64,000 bases of DNA, from positions 5,477,519 through 5,541,518 of the forward strand of contig NZ_KB911581.1 in the NCBI RefSeq assembly GCF_000383595.1. Reading direction: 5' to 3'. Made by a program: the position numbers and the translations under genes. Numbering within the stretch: the stretch's first letter is position 1; each line of letters starts with the position of its first letter. The notes under the pieces were generated by a model that saw only the letters and a program-made list of their open reading frames with translations, did no database searches and had not been told where the DNA came from. Source of the DNA: Streptomyces bottropensis ATCC 25435 (GTDB lineage: Bacteria; Actinomycetota; Actinomycetes; Streptomycetales; Streptomycetaceae). Below are positions 43,596 through 51,787 of this stretch, piece by piece.

Positions 43596-43787
43596 TCACC
43601 CATTCGAGTGGCAGAGGATGGTTTGGTGCAACTGCCAGGCGTGTGCCGAACATGAGGGTGGCGGCGACGTCATCGTCGGCGAAGGCCTCAGTGCCCCGGT
43701 CGCGGTTGGGGCTGCACACGGTGTTGTGACCCGAGCGCCGCCTGCAGGTGTACGGCGGGCGGGTGACTTGGATATGCCGGTGTTCAT
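43596..43787 (-). CDS. Possible 63-residue peptide
   Basis: ATG 43787 has GGAGAG five bases upstream. The sequence ('MNTGISKSPARRTPAGGARV') is Pro/Thr/Ser-rich. Halfway, coding character seems better in the neighbouring frame ('TEAFADDDVAATLMFGTRLA'), suggesting a frameshifted small gene. It is the only content seen in the gap between the lamin-tail and PASTA genes. Confidence 0.25.
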   Translation of the reverse strand: MNTGISKSPARRTPAGGARVTTPCAAPTATGALRPSPTMTSPPPSCSAHAWQLHQTILCHSNG

Positions 43788-43847
43788 GGGGCTCTCCTGG
43801 ATGGAGGCTGCGCCCATTCTGATGGGAGCAGCCTCCCGGCCGTCAGG

Positions 43848-44303
43848 TCAGCAGGATTCGTCGAGCTTCACGGAGTAGATGGCGACACGGATTTCGTCCG
43901 TGGCGCCGGGCGCCGGGTCCTGACGGCACACCTTCCAGTTGCTGTTGTCGATGACCCAGCGGCCTTCGGACGACGCGTCTTCCTCGTCAACGAGGAAACC
44001 CTTGCTGTGCAGCAGGGCCAGCGCCTCGCTGTGGTTCATGCCGACGACGTCGGGCATCTCGGGCTCGGCGCTCTCGGCGGCTTCGCTAACCTCGGCCTCC
44101 AAGCTCTCGCGGGCAGCGGAGTTGCTGGCCTGGATGTCGTCGAGGACGTCGTCGGAAGAAGATGATGTCGGCGACGAAGTAGCGGTCCTCGTTGCCGACG
44201 GGGTGTCGCTGCTGGCTCCGCCGTCACAGGCGGCCAGCAGGGTCACGGCCGCGAGCATGGCAGCCGCCGGGAAAAGACAGCGGTTCAGCCTGGTGATCTT
44301 CAC
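43848..44303 (-). CDS. Lipoprotein with a PASTA-like domain
   Basis: 151 residues, ATG 44303. Signal peptide 'CLFPAAAMLAAVTLLAAC' with lipobox LLAAC, a Ser/Thr-rich linker and an acidic helix. A PASTA-like domain follows: 'MPDVVGMNHSEALALLHSKG' and 'WKVCRQDPAPGATDEIRVAI'. PASTA folds bind peptidoglycan fragments or beta-lactams when attached to kinases; single copies occur in many actinobacterial lipoproteins. Cell-envelope location is secure, function not. Confidence 0.75.
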   Translation of the reverse strand: MKITRLNRCLFPAAAMLAAVTLLAACDGGASSDTPSATRTATSSPTSSSSDDVLDDIQASNSAARESLEAEVSEAAESAEPEMPDVVGMNHSEALALLHSKGFLVDEEDASSEGRWVIDNSNWKVCRQDPAPGATDEIRVAIYSVKLDESC

Positions 44304-44604
44304 GTAATTCCCCTAGGGATGCTGCGTACTGGCAGTGAGCCAAGTGGTACGGGGCGAGCCAGGGTGTACCGGCCCGGTTGGCGTCGTCTATTACTTGCTG
44401 CTGAGTCCGGTAGGCGTTATCCCGGGCGCGGTCGAGGGCGTCGGGGGCGATGGCGCCCCGGGTGGAGAGGATAGTGATGGTGCGGGCAGGCGGCGGGGAA
44501 GGCGCGGCGCCGGTGTTGCCGAACTCCGCAGCACAGATGATCGTGGAAATTACAGCGACGTCGACGGCGACGTACGTGACGGCTTTGCTACGACTAATGA
44601 ACAT
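44224..44604 (-). CDS. Small membrane-anchored protein, end possibly scrambled
   Basis: 126 residues from ATG 44604. A hydrophobic segment lies at the N-terminus ('TYVAVDVAVISTIICAAEF'). Good coding bias continues to about 'WLAPYHLAHCQYAAS', after which the frame runs into the ribosome site and first 80 bases of the PASTA lipoprotein. The true C-terminus may have been altered by rearrangement. No family recognised. Confidence 0.4.
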   Translation of the reverse strand: MFISRSKAVTYVAVDVAVISTIICAAEFGNTGAAPSPPPARTITILSTRGAIAPDALDRARDNAYRTQQQVIDDANRAGTPWLAPYHLAHCQYAASLGELREDHQAEPLSFPGGCHARGRDPAGRL

Positions 44605-44773
44605 GCGAGCGGCCTTAGAACTTCCAATAGAATGCTGCAACTAACCCTGGAATGCAGGTGTCTGATGGGGCATCAGCCTGCACATGCCTGGTGGCCGTCG
44701 CGGAGCCGGACGACCTGGACAGCGAAGCGCCACTCCAGCAGGGCCGCGGGCTGAGCCGTGCACGCCGCGGCGC

Positions 44774-44905
44774 TCAGCGCACCTCCGGCGTTGCCCCCTT
44801 CAGGCCGACGTCGTCGGAATCGCCGAGGGCCTGGAGCGCGTAGGCGAGCTGGTCGCTCTCGATAGCCGTCGCCACATACGCCCGGGGATCGTCGCTCAGA
44901 ACCCG
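44774..44905 (-). pseudogene. 3' fragment of an unknown gene
   Basis: An open stretch with clear coding bias ends in TGA at 44774: 'SDDPRAYVATAIESDQLAYA' and 'LQALGDSDDVGLKGATPEVR'. The 5' part is replaced by a transposase fragment on the other strand. Family unknown. Confidence 0.4.
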
Positions 44906-44906
44906 A

Positions 44907-45067
44907 CGGTGCCTACATCAACGCCGGCGGTGTCGTCCCGCACCGCAAACGACCCGGCCGGGCCCTGCTGGGCCGGTGAGTAAGCCGGACAACGCGGAAC
45001 ATCGCCGGGTTCGTGCGACGCAGGTCGAGCATGCGATCCGCCGGCTGAAGAACTACAAGGCCTCGGT
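44907..45067 (+). pseudogene. Transposase C-terminal fragment (IS5-like)
   Basis: Pieces in two frames: 'GAYINAGGVVPHRKRPGRAL' and, after a shift, 'DNAEHRRVRATQVEHAIRRL' + 'KNYKASV', the region that carries the last catalytic Glu in IS5-type DDE transposases. No ends or N-terminal part are present. Confidence 0.5.
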
Positions 45068-45420
45068 CACCCACAGGCGTCGAGTTTCCCCGCCGGTGTA
45101 CTTCCAGCCGCCGCCGAGGGCCTCGGAGCGGAAGCGGGGCAGTGTCTGAGCCACTGTCATGGTCGCCAGGTCCGTGCACAGTTCGGGGTTGTCCGCAAGG
45201 TCCGCCTGCTCGCGCTCGGTCGGATACAGAGGGAACCCGAGCCGGGCCGTGAGGGCGAACACCCAGCCGGTGGACATCCAAGCCCTGTAACACCGAGATG
45301 CCTTAACGGGCGAACTCCTCGGCGAAGCGTGTGTAGCGCGGACCGGCGAAATCGTCGTCGGCCAGCACCTTGAGCAGATGTTCGTCGCCATGCTGCCGGG
45401 ACGGACCTGGGGTCATGTCT
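45053..45420 (-). pseudogene. Fragment of a plasmid-type regulatory or sigma-like protein
   Basis: Reading leftward: 'DEHLLKVLADDDFAGPRYTR' + 'FAEEFAR', a stop, and then in the next frame 'STGWVFALTARLGFPLYPTE' and 'DLATMTVAQTLPRFRSEALG'. The two parts look like one protein that is common on Streptomyces arms and plasmids, but I cannot name it with certainty. It is cut at about 45060 by the transposase fragment. Confidence 0.4.
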
Positions 45421-45982
45421 CCCTTGCATGTCTGCCACTCGCCGACGGCCCACGGCCCGTCCGAAGAATCCGAGGGTCCGATCTTCGAGGAGGATTCGAA
45501 AAACGGCCGGAAGATCTATGCCGAGCTGCACCAGGACGGCAGCGCCGTCCTCGCAGACAACCTCTCCTGGAAGGCGCTGAGGAGCGGGCGCAAGGGGCGA
45601 GGCGCAGCCGATCGAGGGCACCGACGGATCCGTGGCGTCCACTCAACTCCCTGCGCCGCCAGCACCTCGTCGACCCCGCCCGCCGGACCCGGTACCTGAT
45701 CCGCCAGCTCAAGGCCCTCGGCCAGTCGACACTCTCACGCCGGCCTGGCCACCAACTCCGTCCAGCCCCTGGTTGCGGGAAGATCTTCCGTTCAGGCCCT
45801 TATCCGCTCCGCGCCAGGTCGGCTGGCGCCCGATCTGGCGGGTCCCTCTCGTCGCGAGTAGCGCCTCCCGTCTGCGGAGAGGAAACGGGAAACAGTGCCA
45901 TTGCCTTGTCCGTCCAGTCAGGGGTGCCGCACTCTTTCGTGCAGCAACCCTCTTGCCTGGATGGACGGTCCTGGAGGTTTCC
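45421..45982. other. Gene debris upstream of the XRE regulator
   Basis: 562 bases. A plus-strand stretch ('EDSKNGRKIYAELHQDG', 'SAVLADNLSWKALR') around 45480-45590 has coding character but no start or end. The rest shows nothing. CTGGAGGTTTCC just before 45983 is the ribosome site of the regulator. Confidence 0.4.
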
Positions 45983-47275
45983 GTGCCACAGCCGTCCAGC
46001 GAGTTCGGCGAAGAGCTGAGGAAGCGGCGCTTGGGCGCCGGATTGAGTCTCACAGCGCTATCCGCGGTCGTGCACTACAGCAAGGCGCAGTTGAGCAAGG
46101 TCGAACGAGGCATCAAAGCGCCCAGCCGTGATCTGGCTCGGTTGTGCGACGCCGCCCTCCACGCCGGCGGAGCGCTGATCGCTTTGGTCGCCCCGCCCGT
46201 TACTGACGTACCGAAGGAACCGGCTCCCTACGGGGTCAATGAGGAGGAGTGGGTGATACAGCTGTCACCGGATGGTTCGAGCGGGTTTCAGCCCGTGGGT
46301 CGGCGGCAGGTCGTGAGCGCCGGTGCAGCCTCGCTGATGAGCTGGCGTACGGGCGGCCAGGGCCGCGTATCGCCGAGCGGGGGCGTGGGGATGCTGGATG
46401 CATCCCGTTCGCTGTTCACGCACTACCGGCGGCTCGGCCAGAGCGTTGAGCCCGGCTTCCTGCTGCCCGGGCTGATAGCGCAGACCCATACGCTGCGGGA
46501 GTTGTCCGCACACGTGGATTCCCGCACCCGCCAGGAGTTGCTGGCGCTGGGCTCCCGGTATGCCGAGTACGTCGGCTGGCTGGTGCAGGAGACGGGTGAC
46601 GAGCAGGCGGCGCTGTGGTGGACGCAGCGCGCGGTAGACCTTGCTGCAGCCGGTGGCGACCGGGCACTGGCCGGGTATGCGCTGGTCCGGCGGGCCCTGG
46701 TCACGCTGTATCAGGACGATGCCGAGCAGACCGTTGCTCTGGCACGTCGGGCGCAGAGCGGCACGCTCCCGCCGCGGATCCGGGGTCTTGCCGCGCAGCG
46801 CGAGGCGCAGGGGCACGCTCTCGCCGGCGATGGTGAGGCGTGCTTGCGCGCTCTGGACCGGGCCCGGACACTGCTGGCCCGCCAGGAAAGCGAGAGCGAC
46901 GCTCCCGTGATCGGCAGCATGCATCTGCCTGACTCGGTCGGCATGATCACCGGGTGGTGTCTGTTCGACCTCGGCCAGATGCGGAGGGCAGCCGAGGAAT
47001 TGGACCGCCAACTTGCACTGGTGTCGCCTGATGCGGTGCGTACGCAGGTGCGTTACGGCGTACGCCGGGCGCTGGCTTATGCGTCACATGGCGAGATCGA
47101 CCACGCCTGCGCATTGGCAGCGCCGCTGCTCGACGGAGTGGAGGCTGTCCGGTCCGCGACCGTGACGATCGACCTCCGTCGCCTCTCCCGCGTCTTGGCC
47201 CGCCATTCCGGCCACGCCCTGGTGCGCCGGCTGGAGCCACGCCTGGCAGTGCTATCCCGACTCCCTGTCTCCTGA
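45983..47275 (+). CDS. XRE-family regulator with TPR-like C-terminus
   Basis: 430 residues from GTG 45983 with GGAGG five bases upstream; the open frame extends further but without coding signal. The HTH is at residues ~5-60 ('LRKRRLGAGLSLTALSAVVH', 'YSKAQLSKVERGIKAPSRDL'). The rest is helical with TPR-like repeats ('QAALWWTQRAVDLAAAGGDR', 'ALRALDRARTLL'). Streptomyces has many regulators with this layout. Its stop is 12 bases before the TIR gene, so it likely belongs to and controls the operon. Confidence 0.82.
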   Translation: MPQPSSEFGEELRKRRLGAGLSLTALSAVVHYSKAQLSKVERGIKAPSRDLARLCDAALHAGGALIALVAPPVTDVPKEPAPYGVNEEEWVIQLSPDGSSGFQPVGRRQVVSAGAASLMSWRTGGQGRVSPSGGVGMLDASRSLFTHYRRLGQSVEPGFLLPGLIAQTHTLRELSAHVDSRTRQELLALGSRYAEYVGWLVQETGDEQAALWWTQRAVDLAAAGGDRALAGYALVRRALVTLYQDDAEQTVALARRAQSGTLPPRIRGLAAQREAQGHALAGDGEACLRALDRARTLLARQESESDAPVIGSMHLPDSVGMITGWCLFDLGQMRRAAEELDRQLALVSPDAVRTQVRYGVRRALAYASHGEIDHACALAAPLLDGVEAVRSATVTIDLRRLSRVLARHSGHALVRRLEPRLAVLSRLPVS

Positions 47276-47287
47276 GAGGAACCTGGC

Positions 47288-48043
47288 ATGCCCGAGGTGT
47301 TCATCAACTACCGCACAGGGGACGGCAATGACATCGCCGCCCTGATCGACAACGAGCTTGCCAACCGTTTCGGCAAGGACCGGGCGTTTCGCGCCTCGAG
47401 GTCCATCCCTCCGGGCTCCACCTACCCCGACGCCCTCCTCACAAGCGTGCGCCGCAGCGCACTGGTGCTGGCGATCATCGGGGCCGACTGGCTCAACTTC
47501 CAGTCCAGGCTGCGCGACCCGGAGGACTGGGTCCGCAAGGAGATTGTGGAGGCGTTCAACTGCGGAGTGCCGGTGGTGCCCATCCTCGCAGGCAGGGGGA
47601 CGGAACGCCTGCGCAAGGAAAGACTGCCGGACGAGCTGGCGAGGCTGGCCGAACTGCAGTCCGTGCGGCTGGACACACAGAACGGCGAAGCGGACTTGAA
47701 GCGCCTGAGCGACCTGGTAGCCGAGATGGTTCCCGAGCTGTACGACCTCGAGCACGCCGAAGTACCGGCGCCTGGTCCCGGCTCCGTCTCCAATTCGGCT
47801 GGCGCCGTCAGCGGAACGGCCGTGCAGAGCCGTGACTTCACCGGAGATGTCGGCAACACCGTGATCAAAGGGTCGACCGGTCCTGTGCATTCCGGTCAGG
47901 GAAACATCTACCAGAACTCGCGCCATGTTTCGGGTGATCGGCACTACTCGGGCGACGGCATGACGAGCATCGAGGGTGATCAGCGTGGTGACATTCGCCA
48001 CCGGTTCGGTGACTCGGGCCAGCCCGAGGACGACGAGCGGTGA
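47288..48043 (+). CDS. TIR-domain effector protein
   Basis: 251 residues. The TIR domain is residues 1-150: 'EVFINYRTGDGNDIAALID' (box 1), 'RAFRASRSIPPGSTYPDALL', 'SALVLAIIGADWL' and the putative catalytic Glu in 'DPEDWVRKEIVEAF' near 83. Bacterial TIR domains cleave NAD+ to kill infected cells. The C-terminal 80 residues are Gly/Ser/Asn-rich with short strands; 'GPVHSGQGNIYQNS' inside it resembles the N-terminus of the next protein. It overlaps the NTPase gene by four bases, an effector-sensor arrangement. Confidence 0.85.
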   Translation: MPEVFINYRTGDGNDIAALIDNELANRFGKDRAFRASRSIPPGSTYPDALLTSVRRSALVLAIIGADWLNFQSRLRDPEDWVRKEIVEAFNCGVPVVPILAGRGTERLRKERLPDELARLAELQSVRLDTQNGEADLKRLSDLVAEMVPELYDLEHAEVPAPGPGSVSNSAGAVSGTAVQSRDFTGDVGNTVIKGSTGPVHSGQGNIYQNSRHVSGDRHYSGDGMTSIEGDQRGDIRHRFGDSGQPEDDER

Positions 48044-50022
48044 ACGATACGTTCACCACGCGCGTCGAGCAGCCCGGCGGGCCGGTGCACGCCGGCTCGG
48101 GTGACTTCTACAGCTACACCGTCCATGTGGGCCTTGGCGACCAGGAGACGCCCGGCCGAAGTCCGCGCCGCATCGCAGATGACCAGCTCCGCCTTGTTCG
48201 GCAGCAGTTCGTCGACCCCGCCGGGATGGGCATGGCACGCCGGGTGCTCGACGGCAGCAGTACCGTGATCCTGCACGGCGCTCCTGGCAGCGGCAGGACC
48301 GCGGCAGCCTGCGTCCTGCTGTACGAGGTTCACCAGGGCGCCGGAATCTTCCGCGAGCTTCTGCCCGGGGAGGAGGAGGGGGCCCTCACCGATCCCGGTC
48401 TGGTCGGCGTCGGTGACCGGCTGCTGTTGAACCTTGCCGAGGCGGACGTCTCCCAGTGGGCTCAGACGCGCAGGGACCTGTCTGCTCTGCGCAAGGCCGT
48501 GCAGGAACAGCAGGCGCATCTGGTGGTCGTCATGCCGCATGATGGCGCCTTGGAGTCTCACCTCCAGCCCTACCGAGCCGATATTGCGCGCCCGCCGGCC
48601 ATGGAGGTCTTCCGGCGGCATCTGCGTCTCCACCGGATGCCATACGAGGAGTACCTGGTTCCCGCCCCGGCGCTAGATGAATTCCTGGCAGAACAGCCGC
48701 CGATGGAGGAGATCGCGCACTTCGCCGACCGCGTGCGCCGAGCTCGTGCCGCGTCTCCGGTTCGTGGGAGGTTCGCCGCTTGGTGCGAGCAGTCCCGCGA
48801 CGCACGCACCCTGTGGCGCAAGGAAGTCGCCGAACTCGTCTCGGCAAAGAGCGCCGCCCAGCAGCGGGCGCTGCTGTTTGCCGCCGCCATGCTCCACGGC
48901 GCGCATGCTGACGTCGTCCACCGCGGCGCCGCACTCCTGCTCAGCACCCTCAACACGCCTCGGGACGAGACCCCTTTACTCGAAGGCAAAGACCTGGCCG
49001 AGCGCTTGGCGGAGATCGGTGCAGCAGCCGGGCCGGACGGCCGCGTGCGGTTCAACAGGCTGGACTACGACGCCGCGGTCCGCGCCCACTTCTGGGACCA
49101 CATGCCTGACCTGCGGCACCTGTTCAGCACCTGGACCGCCCAGAGTGCGGAGGTGGACGATCCGCATATCACTTCGGACCTACGCAAGCGACTGGTGGGC
49201 CGGCTCGCCGACCAGTACTTGCGCACCGGACGGGGAAACGATTTGGCATTCCTGGCGGAGGAGTGGAGCGCTGCGCCCACGAGCCGTGCCCGGCTGGAGG
49301 CCGCTGTGGACACATTGGCCTGCGGTCTGAACGACCCGCGCTACGGCCGAAGCCTGCGGATGCTCATCTACTACTGGTGTAAGGGGAAGCAGCTGACGGG
49401 GAACCTCGCGCATGTTCTCCTACGCGCCTGCACTGACGTGATCGCCCCCACTCACCCTGACCAGGCCGTGATCCGCTTGCATCACCTGGCCCGCCGGGAA
49501 CGCGGCGCCACCCCCGCTCTCGATGCGTTGTGCCGCCTGGCAGCGACCAGTGCCCGACTTCGCCGCCGCATGCTCGACCGCCTCACCTGTCATTCGGCCG
49601 CACCGACCGTCGACGCCCACCTCTTCCTGCGGATCTGCGACCCCGTGGCACTCACGGACCCAGCAGGCGCACTGCGCCCGCTCATCGACGAAAAGGGCGT
49701 CCAGGACTGCGCGGTAGCAGGCTGGGCGGAGGCACTCGCCCGACTGCCGCAGCCTCACTGGCAGCCGTACGCCGAACGATGGCTGCACACAGCCTGCACC
49801 GCCGACAAAAATCGCGACCGGCTGCTCGCTCTGTTGGTCGATGCCGCAGGCCGAAACGGCAGCACCCTCGCAGCGCTGTACTCGGCCGCCCGCGCCGCAG
49901 AGCCCGCCGCCCCAGGTGGACGGGCATCCGGCGCCGCAACCACCGAACACCTACTCCAGAAGATCTCCACGGCCCAGGGCCTACGCCCGCCGGCCGCACC
50001 GCCCAGGGGGACCACACGATGA
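48040..50022 (+). CDS. P-loop NTPase, predicted sensor partner of the TIR effector
   Basis: 660 residues, GTG start overlapping the TIR stop. The N-terminal ~30 residues contain 'GGPVHAGSGDFYSYTVHVG', similar to the TIR tail. A P-loop 'ILHGAPGSGRTAAACVLLYE' lies near residue 79, and a Walker B-like strand may be 'GDRLLLNLAEAD' or 'AHLVVVMPHDG'. The remainder is all-helical ('LRRRMLDRLTCHSAAPTV'). It looks like a STAND/AAA-type sensor with a helical recognition region, though no repeat family is clear. Translationally coupled to both neighbours. Confidence 0.75.
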   Translation: MNDTFTTRVEQPGGPVHAGSGDFYSYTVHVGLGDQETPGRSPRRIADDQLRLVRQQFVDPAGMGMARRVLDGSSTVILHGAPGSGRTAAACVLLYEVHQGAGIFRELLPGEEEGALTDPGLVGVGDRLLLNLAEADVSQWAQTRRDLSALRKAVQEQQAHLVVVMPHDGALESHLQPYRADIARPPAMEVFRRHLRLHRMPYEEYLVPAPALDEFLAEQPPMEEIAHFADRVRRARAASPVRGRFAAWCEQSRDARTLWRKEVAELVSAKSAAQQRALLFAAAMLHGAHADVVHRGAALLLSTLNTPRDETPLLEGKDLAERLAEIGAAAGPDGRVRFNRLDYDAAVRAHFWDHMPDLRHLFSTWTAQSAEVDDPHITSDLRKRLVGRLADQYLRTGRGNDLAFLAEEWSAAPTSRARLEAAVDTLACGLNDPRYGRSLRMLIYYWCKGKQLTGNLAHVLLRACTDVIAPTHPDQAVIRLHHLARRERGATPALDALCRLAATSARLRRRMLDRLTCHSAAPTVDAHLFLRICDPVALTDPAGALRPLIDEKGVQDCAVAGWAEALARLPQPHWQPYAERWLHTACTADKNRDRLLALLVDAAGRNGSTLAALYSAARAAEPAAPGGRASGAATTEHLLQKISTAQGLRPPAAPPRGTTR

Positions 50023-50474
50023 CCACCGGCCGCAAGACGACGATCGTCTTCCTCACCGTCCTGTGTGCCCTACTGCTGACCATCCTCGGCCTGGTGCAGG
50101 AATGGCCCGCATGGGCGTGGGCCGCCCTGGCCCTCGCCGTCATCGGCGCTCCCGCGGCAGCCTTCAAGATCGCAGCGACACGCCGCGGCTCTCTACCCGC
50201 CGACTTCACGAACTTCCTCCCCGCCGCCCCGATCGAGCGCAGAGAACACCACGTCAGCCGCGTCGCACTGCCCAGCCGATGGCCCGACTACGACTTCGTG
50301 TTCTCCGCCACCGTACGGTGGCACCCTCTCGAAACCCACGGCGACGACCCCGTCCTCAACCCGGCAGGCCTCGCCGTCGAAGCGGTGCTGGACCGCGCCC
50401 GCACACTCACCGAACAGCGGGAGCCCGGCCGGGCCTCACTCGTCCAGCACGAACTGAGCGGTGCCCTCAGCTGA
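50019..50474 (+). CDS. Membrane protein, first half of a gene split by an in-frame TGA
   Basis: 151 residues, ATG overlapping the NTPase stop. Two hydrophobic segments form a hairpin ('TIVFLTVLCALLLTILGLV', 'WAWAALALAVIGAPAAAFKI'). A soluble part follows ('DYDFVFSATVRWHPLETHGD', 'GLAVEAVLDRARTLTEQREP'). The frame ends at TGA 50472-50474 and continues without shift in the next entry. Together they read like one SPFH/band-7-like scaffold protein. Truncation by nonsense mutation, readthrough or a base error are all possible. Confidence 0.7.
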   Translation: MTTGRKTTIVFLTVLCALLLTILGLVQEWPAWAWAALALAVIGAPAAAFKIAATRRGSLPADFTNFLPAAPIERREHHVSRVALPSRWPDYDFVFSATVRWHPLETHGDDPVLNPAGLAVEAVLDRARTLTEQREPGRASLVQHELSGALS

Positions 50475-51053
50475 ATGCGCCCGGACCACACCGGCCACCT
50501 CCAAGTCATGGCAGAAAACGTCACGCTCACCTTGCACGAACCCGACCAGGAACGGCTGACCAAACTCGCTGAGATCCGCAAGGACAAGGCGGTCTGGGAA
50601 CACCAGCGCACATACGAGCAGAGCAAGCGCGAATACCTGGGCGACGACGTACTCAAGGACACTGGCAGCGCGGTGGTCTGGTGGCTGGCCAAGAACGACA
50701 ACCACATAGAGAAGACCGTGGCAGACCTCGGCCTCCTTGCCCAGCTCACATCCGCAGCCAACGACGCCGACATCCCCGAGCGGCTTCAGGATCTCATCCC
50801 CACGTCCAGGGAGACCTCCACGCCTGCCGAACGGGAACCGACAGCTTCTGACCACTTCGATGCCTTCCTCACCGGCATGGGCTTCACCAGCGGAGATGAC
50901 CGACGGGGAATGCTCACCAAGCAGATCGCCGACATCATCAGAACGCAGGACAAACACGAGACGGCTGATGAACTGCTGCGCCGCTACGACCCGCCAGCAG
51001 CCTTCACTTCCCACGCGGACGACCAGCCAGAAGAGCCAGAACACCCCAGATGA
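50475..51053 (+). CDS. Second half of the split membrane-associated protein
   Basis: 192 residues if translation restarts at ATG 50475, directly after the TGA; ATG 50508 is another start. No ribosome site precedes either. Content: 'NVTLTLHEPDQERLTKLAEI', a charged helix 'VWEHQRTYEQSKREYLGDD' and 'GSAVVWWLAKNDNHIEKTV'. The tail is acidic. Same frame as 50019-50474 and no overlap, so most simply the 3' half of one gene of about 343 codons. Confidence 0.65.
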   Translation: MRPDHTGHLQVMAENVTLTLHEPDQERLTKLAEIRKDKAVWEHQRTYEQSKREYLGDDVLKDTGSAVVWWLAKNDNHIEKTVADLGLLAQLTSAANDADIPERLQDLIPTSRETSTPAEREPTASDHFDAFLTGMGFTSGDDRRGMLTKQIADIIRTQDKHETADELLRRYDPPAAFTSHADDQPEEPEHPR

Positions 51054-51101
51054 CGCAGACGGCCGAATACCCGGAAGCCCAGATTTACTTGAAGGAGAAC
51101 C

Positions 51102-51545
51102 ATGGACAGCGAGTTGGCCGCGTTGACCGCGTCAGGAGCGACCACCCTGGTCTCACTCATGGTCACCGATTCCTGGACGCACGCCCGCGAACTCCTGCGG
51201 CGGTTCCTCTCACGCAACGATCCAGGCAACTCCACGATCACCGATCTGGACGCCGCGCGGGGCAGGCTCCTCGCTTCCCAGTCCACAGGCCATCCACACG
51301 AGGCCCGCGAGACCGTCGAACAGTGGGACGCATACCTACGACATCTGTTGGAGGACCGCGCCGTCTCTGGCGCCGAACTGCGCGAACTACTCACGTCGCT
51401 GCAGCACCTCCAGAGCGGAGCCGCGCGGCCGGGCACCGTACACAACCACGTTAAAGGCGGTGTACACCACGGCCCAGTCATCCAATCAGGCCGGATCACC
51501 GGACTCACCATCCACGCCCACCACCCCGACCCGCCACAGGACTGA
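51102..51545 (+). CDS. Small protein with a C-terminal Gly/Val/His strand motif
   Basis: 147 residues; GAAGGAG four to five bases before ATG is the best ribosome site in the operon. The first 100 residues are helical ('DSWTHARELLRRFLSR', 'VSGAELRELLTSLQHLQ'). The C-terminus has alternating strands ('VHNHVKGGVHHGPVIQSG', then 'RITGLTIHAHH') like the motifs in the TIR and NTPase proteins. It could be an adaptor joining the same assembly. No catalytic motif. Confidence 0.7.
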   Translation: MDSELAALTASGATTLVSLMVTDSWTHARELLRRFLSRNDPGNSTITDLDAARGRLLASQSTGHPHEARETVEQWDAYLRHLLEDRAVSGAELRELLTSLQHLQSGAARPGTVHNHVKGGVHHGPVIQSGRITGLTIHAHHPDPPQD

Positions 51546-51787
51546 GTTCTGAGCACACAGGCTGTCGTGGGCGAGTCCGTGAGGCAGAGGGAAACGGTAG
51601 GTACCAGCGCCGTCGACGGAGTGGGCCTGGTCGTCCGCCGCCCAGCTCAGCTCCAGTACCGCACCGTCCGTGAGTACCTGGTCAAAGTTCAGGAAAGAGG
51701 GCCGCCCCCGGCCAGCAGGCCATTTATGGACAGCCGTCGCAGGAGTTGTCAGCGGTCACGCTTTTACCCACGATCTACATGATCAGC

